NCBI RefSeq assembly: GCF_000710345.2
Contig: NZ_JHEL01000009.1
Span: forward strand, 1 to 64,000
Direction of reading: 5' to 3'
From: Curtobacterium sp. S6
Lineage (GTDB): Bacteria > Actinomycetota > Actinomycetes > Actinomycetales > Micrococcaceae
Length of the DNA stretch: 64,000 nucleotides
The notes beneath the pieces were generated by a model. That model had not been told where the DNA came from, did no database searches, and saw nothing but the letters and a program-made list of their open reading frames with translations. How positions within the stretch are numbered: the first letter of the stretch is position 1; each line of letters begins with the position of its first letter. Of the stretch, positions 8,608 through 17,499 are shown one piece after another. A program made the translations under genes and the position numbers.

Positions 8608-10034
8608 GATGCCTTCCCTCCGCTGATGATCTGGGGGACGCCGAGGGCCTTGAGCCCCTCGACGCCGAATTCGAGCCCGTAGCCCGATTGCTTGATGCCG
8701 CCGAAGGGGATCCGAGGGTCGACGCCGCCGTGACCGTTGATCCACACCGTTCCGGCCTCGATCCGCTCGGCGATCTCGTGGGCACGCGTCGTATCCGAGG
8801 ACCAGACGGACGCGCCGAGGCCGACGTCGAGCGAATTGGCGGCCTCGATGGCCTCCTCGACGGTCCCGTACCGAATGATCGGCAGCGCCGGGCCGAACTG
8901 CTCCTCGACGACGAGCGGGTTGCTCGGATCGATGTCGGCCACCAGGGTGGTCGGGTAAAAGAACCCGGCCTGGTCCGCCTCGGGGTCGCCGCCCATCAGC
9001 ACGCGGGCGCCGTCGGCCTTGGCGGCCTCGACCAAACGGTCGACGATCTCGTACTGGGCCCGATTCTGGAGCGGCCCGAGCACGTTCTCCTCCTCGAGGC
9101 CCACGCCCATCGGCATGGTCTGAGCAAATTCCACGAGAGCGTCGCACACCTGGTCGTAGATCGCGTCCGGGACGTACAGCCGCTTGAGGGCCGCGCACGT
9201 CTGGCCGGTGTTGATGAAGGCGCCCCAGAAGAGCCCCTCCGCGATCTCCTGCGGATTCACGTCATCCAGGACGATGCCCGCGTCATTGCCGCCGAGTTCG
9301 AGTGTGAGCCGCTTAATGGTTCCGGCCGAAGACTCGATGATCTTTCGCCCCGTCGCCGTGGAGCCGGTGAACATGATCTTGTCGACCCCGGGGTGCTCGC
9401 TCAGGGCGGCCCCGATCTCGCGCTCGCCGGAGACCACCTGGACCAGGTCCTCGGGCAACACCGTGTTGAGCACGGCTGCCAGGGCCAGGACGCTCAGCGG
9501 CGTGTACTCGGAGGGCTTGACCACCGCGGTATTTCCCATGCGTAGCGCGGGGGCGATCTGCCAGATGGTGATCATCATGGGCCAGTTCCACGGGCCGATC
9601 GCGCCCACGACGCCGATCGGGCGGTACTGCAGGGTCGCGTGCGTGGCGTCGTCGTCGACCAGCGTGGTGGTCTCAAGCTCGAAGCCCGCGTTGGCTCGGA
9701 GCCACATCGCGACGGCGCCGACCTCGAATCGGGCGTTGGGGCCGTTGAGTGGCTTGCCCTGTTCCCGGGAGAGCAGCTCGGCGAGTGGCTCGGCGGCGGC
9801 CTCGACGGCGTCGGCCGCGCGCAGAAGCACCTCGCTGCGTTCCCGATGACTCGTGCGTCCCCAGCCGCGTTGCGCCTCGCGGGCCCTCGCGACGGCTGCA
9901 TCGAGGTCGTCCGCGGTGTGACGGGGCGCGCCGCCGATGCGCTCCCCGGTGGCGGGATCGTGGATATCGCGTCCTTGTTGTCCCGCATCGACGAGGGACA
10001 ACAGCTCGGCGTAGGTGGTGGGTGACGTGGTCAT
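8604..10034 (-). CDS. NAD(P)-dependent aldehyde dehydrogenase
   Basis: 476-residue aldehyde dehydrogenase. Catalytic residues are visible in LELGGNDAGIV (general-base Glu, about residue 240) and NTGQTCAALKR (nucleophilic Cys, about 276), with GPWNWP and the FTGSTATGRKI nucleotide-binding segment. Start ATG at 10034 is preceded on its strand by GAGGAG. It is the first gene of a two-gene operon with the GMC dehydrogenase, so the likely flux is alcohol to aldehyde to carboxylate. Closest familiar groups are succinate-semialdehyde, aldehyde AldA and betaine aldehyde dehydrogenases; substrate is unresolved. Likely controlled by the AraC-type regulator starting 200 bp away on the other strand. Confidence 0.9.
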   Translation of the reverse strand: MTTSPTTYAELLSLVDAGQQGRDIHDPATGERIGGAPRHTADDLDAAVARAREAQRGWGRTSHRERSEVLLRAADAVEAAAEPLAELLSREQGKPLNGPNARFEVGAVAMWLRANAGFELETTTLVDDDATHATLQYRPIGVVGAIGPWNWPMMITIWQIAPALRMGNTAVVKPSEYTPLSVLALAAVLNTVLPEDLVQVVSGEREIGAALSEHPGVDKIMFTGSTATGRKIIESSAGTIKRLTLELGGNDAGIVLDDVNPQEIAEGLFWGAFINTGQTCAALKRLYVPDAIYDQVCDALVEFAQTMPMGVGLEEENVLGPLQNRAQYEIVDRLVEAAKADGARVLMGGDPEADQAGFFYPTTLVADIDPSNPLVVEEQFGPALPIIRYGTVEEAIEAANSLDVGLGASVWSSDTTRAHEIAERIEAGTVWINGHGGVDPRIPFGGIKQSGYGLEFGVEGLKALGVPQIISGGKAS

Positions 10035-10235
10035 GAAGACTCCTCGCATTGGGGTAGGGCTGTCTTCATCCTCTCGGCCGTGGGCGCAGATGGGTTGCCG
10101 CACAGCGCAGTCCTCTTGGCCCACAGTGTGGTCTGCATCACCGTGATGATAATTTGAACGAGGGCGAGTCGTGAGGTGACCGCCGTCCCATCGCGGCAAC
10201 GGGGCCGCGATGACGTTTCCGTGAAAGGTGATGAC

Positions 10236-11201
10236 GTGACGAACGTTCGGGAAGACTCCGCGCACGCGGGAGCCACGGGACTGACCCGCGACCAGTGGCG
10301 TCGCTTCGCCGCAGAATTCTTTGCGCCGCTCCGGATGACCTTCCCTCCGGGCCAGGACTTCAGCGCCGATGTCCACCACGTGGCGGTCGGCGACGTGCAC
10401 CTGCACGACATGGTCACGGGCGCCCACACCGTGACCCGCAGCCCGGACCTCATCGAGCCCGACGCCACGCGGTACTGCAAGCTGAGCCTGCAGCTCGAGG
10501 GCCGGTCCGGTCTGACGCAGGATGGCCGCCAGTGCGTTCTTCACCCCGGGGACCTGGCCCTGTACGTCACGCAGCGACCCTATGAGCTCTCCTATACCGA
10601 GCCCCAGCACTCCCTCGTGGTGCACTTTCCGGCCTCCGACGTGCAGATGCATCCCGAACAGATGCGCGCCGTGACGGCCCGACCCATCAGCCGGGAGCAC
10701 GGTCTGGGGACCGTGGCCGTACCGCTGTTCGAACAGGTGGCCCGGAACATGGACCTTCTGCACGGCCCCCACGCGATGAACCTGATCCGGTCCGCCCTCG
10801 ACATGCTGGTCACGGTCCTATCCTCGGAGAGCCTCGAGAATGGTCGGGAACCCGCCGAGGGGACGCTCCTGCACGAGGCGATCTCCCTGATCGAGAACCA
10901 CCTGGACGACCCGTCCCTGGGGCCGAGCCGCATCGCCGAGGAGCTGTTCGTCTCCCTGCGCCAGCTCCACAGCAGGTTCGCCGCGCACCGCCTCACGGTC
11001 GCCTCGTATATCCGAAACCGACGGTTGCAAGCGATTCGGCAGGACCTGTCCAACCCTCTCCTGGCCGGGGAGACCGTCCACACCATCAGCGCACGATACG
11101 GGCTCCTGGACCCCTCGCACGTGAGCAAGGCGTTCAAGGCCGAGTACGGGGAATCCCCGTCGTCCTACCGCGCCCGGATCTTCCGGGACGACGCGGCCTG
11201 A
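10236..11201 (+). CDS. AraC-family transcriptional regulator
   Basis: 321-residue regulator with an N-terminal cupin-like AraC-binding domain (residues about 20-190, similar to the AraC_binding_2 type) and a C-terminal double helix-turn-helix (about 215-315) ending in the recognisable TISARYGLLDPSHVSKAFKA and GESPSSYR stretches, split across the second helix-turn-helix. I chose the GTG at 10236, preceded by GTGAAAGG; another GTG at 10221 and an ATG at 10176 are possible. It is divergent from the aldehyde dehydrogenase/GMC operon and most likely its activator, responding to the alcohol or its product (inference). Confidence 0.85.
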   Translation: MTNVREDSAHAGATGLTRDQWRRFAAEFFAPLRMTFPPGQDFSADVHHVAVGDVHLHDMVTGAHTVTRSPDLIEPDATRYCKLSLQLEGRSGLTQDGRQCVLHPGDLALYVTQRPYELSYTEPQHSLVVHFPASDVQMHPEQMRAVTARPISREHGLGTVAVPLFEQVARNMDLLHGPHAMNLIRSALDMLVTVLSSESLENGREPAEGTLLHEAISLIENHLDDPSLGPSRIAEELFVSLRQLHSRFAAHRLTVASYIRNRRLQAIRQDLSNPLLAGETVHTISARYGLLDPSHVSKAFKAEYGESPSSYRARIFRDDAA

Positions 11202-11234
11202 GCCGCGCCGCCGGAAGTGGTGGTTTTGTGGTGG

Positions 11235-12455
11235 CTAAGCCTCCGCCAGCCGGCCGAAGGCGAGGGTCGCGAGGGCCGCCGACTGTTGGGGCAACACGGC
11301 GTCGTCGAAGCGGACCTCGGCCGAGTGGTTCATCGGCTGGTTCCACACGTCCTCGATCGGGTACGAAGCCCCGACGAACATGAACGTTCCCGGGACCTCT
11401 TCCAGGACGAAGGAGAAGTCCTCCGAGCCCATGCGCGGCTCGGGAACCTCGACCACGGCGTCCTCGCCGAAAACGTCGCGGAGCCTTTCGGCGGAGCGCT
11501 CGGTTTCCCCGGCGTCGCAGACCGTCGGCGGGTACAGCGTCGTGAACTCGACCTCGGCGGTGCACCCGTGGGCCTCCGCGATGCCCTTGGCGAGGCGGTC
11601 GATCATCACGCCGAACTGGTCTCCGGACTCGCGGGTCATGGCGCGGACTGTCGCGCCGAGGCGGGCGTCGTCGCCGATCACGTTGACGGCCGCGGTTCCG
11701 GCCTGCAGCTGGGTGATCGTCGCGACCACCGGGTCGAAGACGTTGAACTGGCGCGTGACCGCGGTCTGGATCGCCGTGGCGATCTCGGTCAGGGGTGCCA
11801 CCGGATCCAGCGCGGAGTGCGGTGCCGAGCCGTGGCCGCCCTTGCCGTGAACGACGACGTGCAGGTTGTACGCGCCGGCCATGACTGTCCCGGAGCGATG
11901 CATGAAGGTTCCCTGGGGTGCGGGGGCCACGTGGAAGCCGTACGCCGCGACGGGACGCTCGCCCGTGACGTCCAAAACGCCTTCCTCGATCATCGGGGCG
12001 GCGCCGCCGGGGCCTTCTTCGCCGGGCTGGAACATGAAGATGACCTTGCCGGGCAGCTCGCTCTGGTGGGCACTCAGGAGCTTGGCCGCGCCGACGAGCC
12101 CCGCGGTGTGCAGGTCGTGGCCGCATGCGTGCATCGCGCCGTTGGTCGAGGCGAATTCCTCACCCGAATTCTCCTCGACCGGCAGGGCGTCCATGTCGCC
12201 GCGCAAAAGCACGGTCGGTCCCGGCTTCTTCCCTTCCAGGACGGCGGTCACGGAGGTGACGTTGGTGCCCCGGTGAATCGTCAACGGCAGACCCTCGAGG
12301 GCCTCGATCACGGCGTTCTGCGTCCAGGGCAGATAGTTGCCCAGCTCGGGATGTTGGTGCAGGGAGCGTCGGAGATGGCTCAGCTCATCCGCCAGGGACG
12401 TGGCCTCCGAGAGGAAGTTCGGTGTGTGCTGTGCCGTGGGGTGACTGTCGGCCAT
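11235..12455 (-). CDS. M20D family amidohydrolase (hippurate hydrolase-like)
   Basis: 406-residue metal-dependent amidohydrolase of peptidase family M20D. Metal ligands and catalytic residues are in RGDMDALPVEE (about residue 95), ACGHDLHTAGLVGAA (about 113), the QPGEEGPGG catalytic glutamate segment, and MGSEDFSFVLEEVPG near the C terminus. The dimerisation insert has the expected GKGGHGSAPH motif. Such enzymes release an acyl or aroyl group from an amino acid, for example hippurate to benzoate and glycine. It sits downstream of, and on the same strand as, the FAD ring hydroxylase but a strong hairpin separates them. Substrate is unknown; a role feeding an aromatic acid to the hydroxylase is inference. 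Confidence 0.9.
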   Translation of the reverse strand: MADSHPTAQHTPNFLSEATSLADELSHLRRSLHQHPELGNYLPWTQNAVIEALEGLPLTIHRGTNVTSVTAVLEGKKPGPTVLLRGDMDALPVEENSGEEFASTNGAMHACGHDLHTAGLVGAAKLLSAHQSELPGKVIFMFQPGEEGPGGAAPMIEEGVLDVTGERPVAAYGFHVAPAPQGTFMHRSGTVMAGAYNLHVVVHGKGGHGSAPHSALDPVAPLTEIATAIQTAVTRQFNVFDPVVATITQLQAGTAAVNVIGDDARLGATVRAMTRESGDQFGVMIDRLAKGIAEAHGCTAEVEFTTLYPPTVCDAGETERSAERLRDVFGEDAVVEVPEPRMGSEDFSFVLEEVPGTFMFVGASYPIEDVWNQPMNHSAEVRFDDAVLPQQSAALATLAFGRLAEA

Positions 12456-12534
12456 CTGAATGCTCCAGACCTAGTAGTTTGCTTGCCTATACATCTTGTG
12501 GCGGAATGTCGGCCGTGTCCAGGAGCACAGACGA

Positions 12535-12577
12535 CCGTGGCCGGGCCCTGCGCTCTGGTGCGCGGGCCCGGCCACGG
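12535..12577 (-). terminator. Strong GC hairpin after the FAD hydroxylase gene
   Basis: Perfect 14-bp inverted repeat: CCGTGGCCGGGCCC (12535-12548) and GGGCCCGGCCACGG (12564-12577), with a 15-base loop. It lies 35 bases downstream of the hydroxylase stop (minus strand), so it probably terminates that transcript before the amidohydrolase gene. Confidence 0.65.
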
Positions 12578-12611
12578 GTCGGGGAGCCGTCTTCTCGGGG
12601 ATCGCGGGGCG

Positions 12612-14498
12612 TTACTGGTCGGTCAGGATCGGCTCAAAAAATTTGGACAATTCGTTTGTGGCGGACAAGGGAAGCACCGCCGAGACGTACTGATCCGGCC
12701 GCACGACCACCACGGCGCCCTCGCGGCTGACCTTCCGCTCGGCGAAGATGTCCTCGTCCGGCAGGGTCGCGTAGATCTTCTCGAGGTATGTCAGCTCGAA
12801 GGGGCCCACCACGGGCTTGAAGGCCCCGGGGACCTCGTTGATGTCGATCTCCACGTGCGGTTGCTGGTAGATGACCTTGGTATCGAAGACGGCGTCCTCG
12901 TCCGCGTCCTTCGGGGTGTATCGCACCCGGGGTGAGGCCGGGTCATGGGCGAACCACTCGGCGAATTCGCTCAGCCGCGAGGGCTGCCCGGGCGCCGGCG
13001 AGTCCGCGAAGACGTAGATGCGCCAGCGGCCGTCGGCGGTGGCCTCGTGGCCGATGTGCCGCGGCACGGCGTCGCACACGCGCTTGGCCCGCGCGGACTG
13101 GAAGCGCTTGCCGATGGGGAACCCCTCGGCGAGCTCCTGGTGGGTCGATTCGCCGGTGATCATGGACGGGGTGTACTGGGTCATGAATCCCGCGGGGAAT
13201 TCCGCGGTCTTGACGTAGAAGTCCTCGAGATACGTCTCGTCCGGCAGATCCTCGGGCTTGGCCGCCATGAGGGTCGACCATTCCTTGTCGAAGTCGATCA
13301 GGTTCTTCGCGATGACCTGGCGTTCGGCCGAGTAGGTGCTCAGGAGAGACTCCGGGCTCGTGCCGGTCAGCACGTGGCCGAGCTTCCAGCCCAGGTTGAA
13401 ACCGTCCTGCATGGACACGTTCATGCCCTGGCCGGCCTTGGCGGAGTGGGTGTGGCAGGCATCCCCGGTGATGAAGACGCGCGGGGTCTGCTCGTCGGTG
13501 CGTTCCGCGGGGACGTCGTCGAACTTATCCGTCAGGCGATGCCCGACCTCGTAGACGCTCTCCCACGCCACGTTCTTCACGTCCACCGAATAGGGGTGCA
13601 GGATCGCGTTGGCCTTCTCGATGATCTGCTCGATCGTCGTGTTGCGCACGGCGTGGTTGTCGTCCTCGGCCACCTCGCCGAGGTCGACGTACATGCGGAA
13701 GAGGTGGCCGCCTTCGCGGGGAATCAGGAGGATCGAGCCGTGAATCGACTGGATCGCGCACTTGGTGCGGATGTCGGGGAAGTCCGTGTTCGCCAGGACG
13801 TCCATGACGCCCCAGGCGTGATTGGCCGAATCACCGCGCAGCGTGCGCCCGATCGAGCGCCGCACGGGGCTCCGGGCTCCGTCGCACCCGACCACGTACT
13901 TGGCGCGCACGGTGCGTTCTTCGCCTTCGCGCTCGCCGGCCGTGTACCGGAGCCGCGCAACGACCGGATAGTCTCCCTCGCCGGTGTTTTCGAGGTCCAG
14001 AAATTCGATGCCAAAATCCGGTTCGATGCGGCCGGGTGAGCGACGGGCGTATTCGGCGAAATGGTCCAGCACGCGGGCCTGATTGACGATCAGGTGGGGG
14101 AATTCGCTGATCCCTTGGGGGTCGTCGGCCGGGCGACCCGTGCGGACGATGTTCTCGGGGTTCTGCGGATCCGGCTTCCAGAAGCACATCTCGGTCAGGT
14201 GATAGGCCTCATCGATGATGCGGTTCGCGAAGCCGAAGGCCTGGAAGGTCTCGACGCTGCGGGCCTGGATTCCGTCGGCCTGGCCGATTTCGAGGCGCCC
14301 GGGCCGACGCTCGATGATGCGGGTGTTGACGGTGGGGAATTGGGAGAGCTGCGCCGCGAGGATCATGCCCGCCGGGCCTGTGCCGACGATCAGGACGTCC
14401 ATCTCATCGGGGAGTTCCGCGGATCGGTCGAGCCCGAATCCCGCGGCCTCTTGGATGGTCGGATCGCCGGAGACGTATCCGTGATGGTGGAACTGCAT
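12612..14498 (-). CDS. FAD-dependent aromatic monooxygenase (3-hydroxybenzoate 4-hydroxylase / phenol hydroxylase type)
   Basis: 628-residue class A flavoprotein hydroxylase. FAD-binding GxGxxG is in VLIVGTGPAGMILAAQL (about residues 35-51), the DG motif is in YVVGCDGARSPVRR (about 200), and the second FAD motif is in VFITGDACHTHSAKAGQGMN (split, about 335-350). The C-terminal third is the thioredoxin-like phenol hydroxylase dimerisation domain, which distinguishes this 3-hydroxybenzoate 4-hydroxylase (MobA)/phenol 2-monooxygenase group from the 390-residue PobA type. It adds a hydroxyl ortho to an existing one on an aromatic ring using NADPH and oxygen. Divergent from the IclR gene with a perfect dyad between them, a standard aromatic-catabolism arrangement. 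Confidence 0.88.
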   Translation of the reverse strand: MQFHHHGYVSGDPTIQEAAGFGLDRSAELPDEMDVLIVGTGPAGMILAAQLSQFPTVNTRIIERRPGRLEIGQADGIQARSVETFQAFGFANRIIDEAYHLTEMCFWKPDPQNPENIVRTGRPADDPQGISEFPHLIVNQARVLDHFAEYARRSPGRIEPDFGIEFLDLENTGEGDYPVVARLRYTAGEREGEERTVRAKYVVGCDGARSPVRRSIGRTLRGDSANHAWGVMDVLANTDFPDIRTKCAIQSIHGSILLIPREGGHLFRMYVDLGEVAEDDNHAVRNTTIEQIIEKANAILHPYSVDVKNVAWESVYEVGHRLTDKFDDVPAERTDEQTPRVFITGDACHTHSAKAGQGMNVSMQDGFNLGWKLGHVLTGTSPESLLSTYSAERQVIAKNLIDFDKEWSTLMAAKPEDLPDETYLEDFYVKTAEFPAGFMTQYTPSMITGESTHQELAEGFPIGKRFQSARAKRVCDAVPRHIGHEATADGRWRIYVFADSPAPGQPSRLSEFAEWFAHDPASPRVRYTPKDADEDAVFDTKVIYQQPHVEIDINEVPGAFKPVVGPFELTYLEKIYATLPDEDIFAERKVSREGAVVVVRPDQYVSAVLPLSATNELSKFFEPILTDQ

Positions 14499-14560
14499 GG
14501 GCGCGGAACTCCTTCCCCCAACCTCGATGTTGGAGCAATGATTGATTCGGCGTGTTCTCT

Positions 14561-14581
14561 ATGAGAACGTTGAGTTCTCAT
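14561..14581. promoter_or_regulatory. Perfect dyad between hydroxylase and IclR genes, probable IclR operator
   Basis: Arms ATGAGAAC (14561-14568) and GTTCTCAT (14574-14581) with a 5-base spacer. It lies about 60 bases from both divergent starts, the expected place for an IclR-type operator controlling both genes. Binding by this regulator is inference. Confidence 0.6.
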
Positions 14582-14645
14582 TCCGAATATCTCCAAACCA
14601 TATACGACCCCGATCACATGTGGCAAGGATCTCAGGAGGCAGATC

Positions 14646-15356
14646 ATGGTGGAATCCATAGGCAGGCCGGCGGCCTCGCAGACACTGAGCCGGGGGCTCC
14701 ACATCCTGGAGATCATGGCCGATGCGCCGGGGCCGCTGTCGATCGACGACGTCGCCTCCTCCCTAGGGGTGCATCGGTCGGTGGCCTACCGGTTGATTCG
14801 AACCCTCGAGGATCACGGGTTCGTGAGCCGTCGCGGGGCGGGGCATTTGGTGCTCGGGACTCGGTTGGCGGCGCTGGCGGGCGGCGTCGAGCGAGACCTT
14901 CAGGCGGTCGCGGTGCCCGAGCTGACCCTCGCGGCGCGCGACTTGGGGATGACCTGTTTTCTGGGCGTGCACGACCGGGATGAATGCGTGACCTTTTCGA
15001 GCGTCGAGCCTCCCCGGGCGGTCGCGGTGGTCGCGCAGCGCCCGGGTACTCGCCACCCGGTCCGCTTGGGGGCGCCCGGAAAGGCGATCCTCTCGCAACT
15101 CCCGTCGGAGCAATGGCCGGAGGATGTCACGGAGGACGACCTCGAGCAGATCCGCCTGGTGCGCGAGCGTGGGTGGGCCGAGACCTCGGACGAGGTCATC
15201 GAGGGCCTCCAGTCGGTGGGGGTGCCCCTGGCCCTGTCGGGCGGTCGGGTTGCCGCGCTGGCCGCTGTCTTCGTGGGTGCCGGTGACCGGGGACGGATCG
15301 CCGAGAGACTCACGGCCGCGGCCGAGGCGATTCGGCGCGCGTCCCCGGAGGTGTGA
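14646..15356 (+). CDS. IclR-family transcriptional regulator
   Basis: 236-residue IclR regulator: N-terminal winged helix (about residues 12-75, SRGLHILEIMADAPGPLSIDDVASSLGVHRSVAYR in overlapping helices) and C-terminal effector-binding GAF-like domain (about 85-235) with HPVRLGAPGKAIL. Start ATG follows AGGAGGCAGATC. These regulators usually control aromatic catabolism and sense the substrate. It is divergent from the ring hydroxylase and upstream of the ABC importer, so it could control both (inference). Confidence 0.9.
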   Translation: MVESIGRPAASQTLSRGLHILEIMADAPGPLSIDDVASSLGVHRSVAYRLIRTLEDHGFVSRRGAGHLVLGTRLAALAGGVERDLQAVAVPELTLAARDLGMTCFLGVHDRDECVTFSSVEPPRAVAVVAQRPGTRHPVRLGAPGKAILSQLPSEQWPEDVTEDDLEQIRLVRERGWAETSDEVIEGLQSVGVPLALSGGRVAALAAVFVGAGDRGRIAERLTAAAEAIRRASPEV

Positions 15357-15456
15357 CGCGCCGCGAGGGGTACCGCGCGGCATAACATTGCATGCCTCGC
15401 AATAATAGTGGAAGACAATATATTTACGACGTGTGCTGTATCACATAGGCGGGCTA

Positions 15457-15481
15457 TTAAGTGTCGCATGACGCGACTTAA
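15457..15481. promoter_or_regulatory. Imperfect inverted repeat before the ABC importer operon
   Basis: TTAAG (15457-15461) followed by TCGC, opposed to GCGA then CTTAA (15473-15481), with a 2-base bulge. It lies about 70 bases upstream of the first permease gene. Could be an operator; weak evidence. Confidence 0.3.
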
Positions 15482-15552
15482 CACTCTTTGGATGCACCGT
15501 GTTTACCTGACGGCAGGGGTCGGTTTACGCCTGGTCGCGAACATGATTCTTC

Positions 15553-16497
15553 GTGAGTATTTCAAGCATCCCCGGCCTCGAGAATAGCGAGCCGGACTAT
15601 GAGGTTCCGAAGCGTCGGCACCGGGTCAGGGCGAGCCGCGTCCTGCTCGGTCTGGCGCTCGTGGTGCCCAACGTCCTGCTCCTGCTGGTATTCACGTACC
15701 GGCCGCTCGTCGACAATATTCGGCTGTCATTCTTTAGCTGGAATATTGCCTCTACTCGGCCCGCCACATTCATTGGTTTGGGTAACTATATCGAATGGTT
15801 TACCACGCCGGAGAGTTGGCAGATTCTTGGTCAGACCGCCGCGTTTACGGTCATCGCGGTTCTCGGCTCGATGGTTCTCGGTCTGGCCCTCGCGATGCTT
15901 TTGGACCAGCCCCTCCGCGGGAGGAACGTGGTTCGGTCGCTTGTCTTCGCCCCCTACGTCATCTCGGGGGCGGCTGTCGGCGTCGCGTTCCAGTTCGTGT
16001 TCGACCCCGGATATGGGTTGATTCAAGACCTGCTCGGGCGCATCGGGCTGGATTCGCCGCAGTTCTACACGGACCCTTTCTGGGCGATGGTCATGATCAC
16101 CTCGACTTACGTGTGGAAGAACCTCGGCTACACCTTCGTCATCTATCTGGCAGCCCTCCAAGGCCTGCGCCAAGACCTTCGCGAGGCCGCGGAGATCGAT
16201 CGGACGTCACCGTGGCGCACGTTCGTCCGGGTGACCCTGCCCCAGCTCAGGCCCACGACGTTCTTCCTGTCGATCACCGTGCTCCTGAACTCATTCCAGG
16301 TCTTCGACATCATTCAGGTCATGACCAAGGGCGGCCCGTACGGAACCTCCACCACGACGCTGGTGTACCAGGTCTATCAGGAGACCTTTGTTAACAATCG
16401 CGCCGGGTATGGGGCGGCCGTGGCGACCATCATGTTCCTGATCGTTCTGGTGGTCACGGTGATTCAGGTTCGGGCCGGCGAAAGGAAACAATCATGA
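15553..16497 (+). CDS. Carbohydrate-type ABC importer permease 1 (MalF/UgpA family)
   Basis: 314-residue inner-membrane permease with six predicted transmembrane segments and the binding-protein-dependent transport EAA loop (REAAEIDRTSPWRTFVRVTLPQL, split, about residues 212-235) that docks the ATPase. GTG start at 15553. Its stop overlaps the next permease by 4 bp. With the second permease, the lipoprotein and the UgpC-type ATPase it forms a complete CUT1 importer, a family for oligosaccharides, glycerol phosphates and related polyols. The substrate cannot be assigned. Confidence 0.9.
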   Translation: MSISSIPGLENSEPDYEVPKRRHRVRASRVLLGLALVVPNVLLLLVFTYRPLVDNIRLSFFSWNIASTRPATFIGLGNYIEWFTTPESWQILGQTAAFTVIAVLGSMVLGLALAMLLDQPLRGRNVVRSLVFAPYVISGAAVGVAFQFVFDPGYGLIQDLLGRIGLDSPQFYTDPFWAMVMITSTYVWKNLGYTFVIYLAALQGLRQDLREAAEIDRTSPWRTFVRVTLPQLRPTTFFLSITVLLNSFQVFDIIQVMTKGGPYGTSTTTLVYQVYQETFVNNRAGYGAAVATIMFLIVLVVTVIQVRAGERKQS

Positions 16498-17417
16498 GCG
16501 TCCCGATGGGAAAATCCGCGGCCATCGCGGGGGAGGGCTCCGAGCGGGGCGCCTCGGGGGTGAAACGAGCCCGGGGCCGTCGTCGTCGGTCTCGGCTGGC
16601 CACGTGGGTGCTCGGGGGCGGATACGTCGGTGCCGCCGTCGCGGCCTTGGCCATCGCCGTGCCGTTGTACTTCGTGGTGATCACCTCGCTGAAGACCCAC
16701 GGCGACATTTATTCGGATCCCATCTCGTGGATCCCCCACCCGTTCGCCCCGGAAAACTACTCCTACGTGTGGAATCAGGTGGACTTCTCCCGCTACCTGA
16801 TGAATTCGATCTTCATCACCGTCGTGTTGGGAAGCATCGAGGTGACGCTGGGGGTGCTGAGCGCCTACGCCTTCGCTTTCATCAAGTTCCCCGGACGCAA
16901 CGTCCTCTTCATGCTGGTCATCGCGAGCCTCATGGTCCCTAACCAGATCACGATCATCTCCAATTACGCCCTCGTGGCACAGCTGGGATGGCGGGACACG
17001 TTCACCGGCATCATCGTTCCGCTGGCCGGGGTGGCCTTTGGAACCTTCCTGATGAGGAACCACTTCGCCTCGTTACCGAAGGAGATCCTCGAGGCGGCCA
17101 CGATGGACGGTGCCGGCTTCTTCCGCACGCTCTTCCGCGTGGTCCTGCCGATGTCCTGGCCCACGCTGATGGCCTTCGTCATGATCACCCTGGTCACCGA
17201 GTGGAACCAGTACCTCTGGCCATTCCTCATCAACGACACCGGCCGCGTCGCGCCCCTGCAGATCGGGCTGTCCCTCTTGCAGAACAACGAGGGCGTGACC
17301 AACTGGGGTCCCGTGATGGCCGGAACCGTGCTGGCCACCCCGCCGATGATCCTCGTGTTCCTGGTGCTCCAGCGCTACATGATCAAGGGCCTGGGCGCGG
17401 GGGCCGTCAAGGGTTGA
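16494..17417 (+). CDS. Carbohydrate-type ABC importer permease 2 (MalG/UgpE family)
   Basis: 307-residue permease with an extended basic N terminus (RARGRRRRSR), six membrane segments and the EAA loop LEAATMDGAGFFRTLFRVVLP (about residues 200-220). It pairs with the preceding permease (ATGA overlap). The 'PLQIGLSLLQ' region and length are normal for the UgpE/MalG group. Confidence 0.9.
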   Translation: MSVPMGKSAAIAGEGSERGASGVKRARGRRRRSRLATWVLGGGYVGAAVAALAIAVPLYFVVITSLKTHGDIYSDPISWIPHPFAPENYSYVWNQVDFSRYLMNSIFITVVLGSIEVTLGVLSAYAFAFIKFPGRNVLFMLVIASLMVPNQITIISNYALVAQLGWRDTFTGIIVPLAGVAFGTFLMRNHFASLPKEILEAATMDGAGFFRTLFRVVLPMSWPTLMAFVMITLVTEWNQYLWPFLINDTGRVAPLQIGLSLLQNNEGVTNWGPVMAGTVLATPPMILVFLVLQRYMIKGLGAGAVKG

Positions 17418-17499
17418 GCCCGGACTCGGCGGCGCGAGCACACCACCAACTTTGTCACTCATGCATCATCATCGACACACAGCACCAAGGAGCGCATCC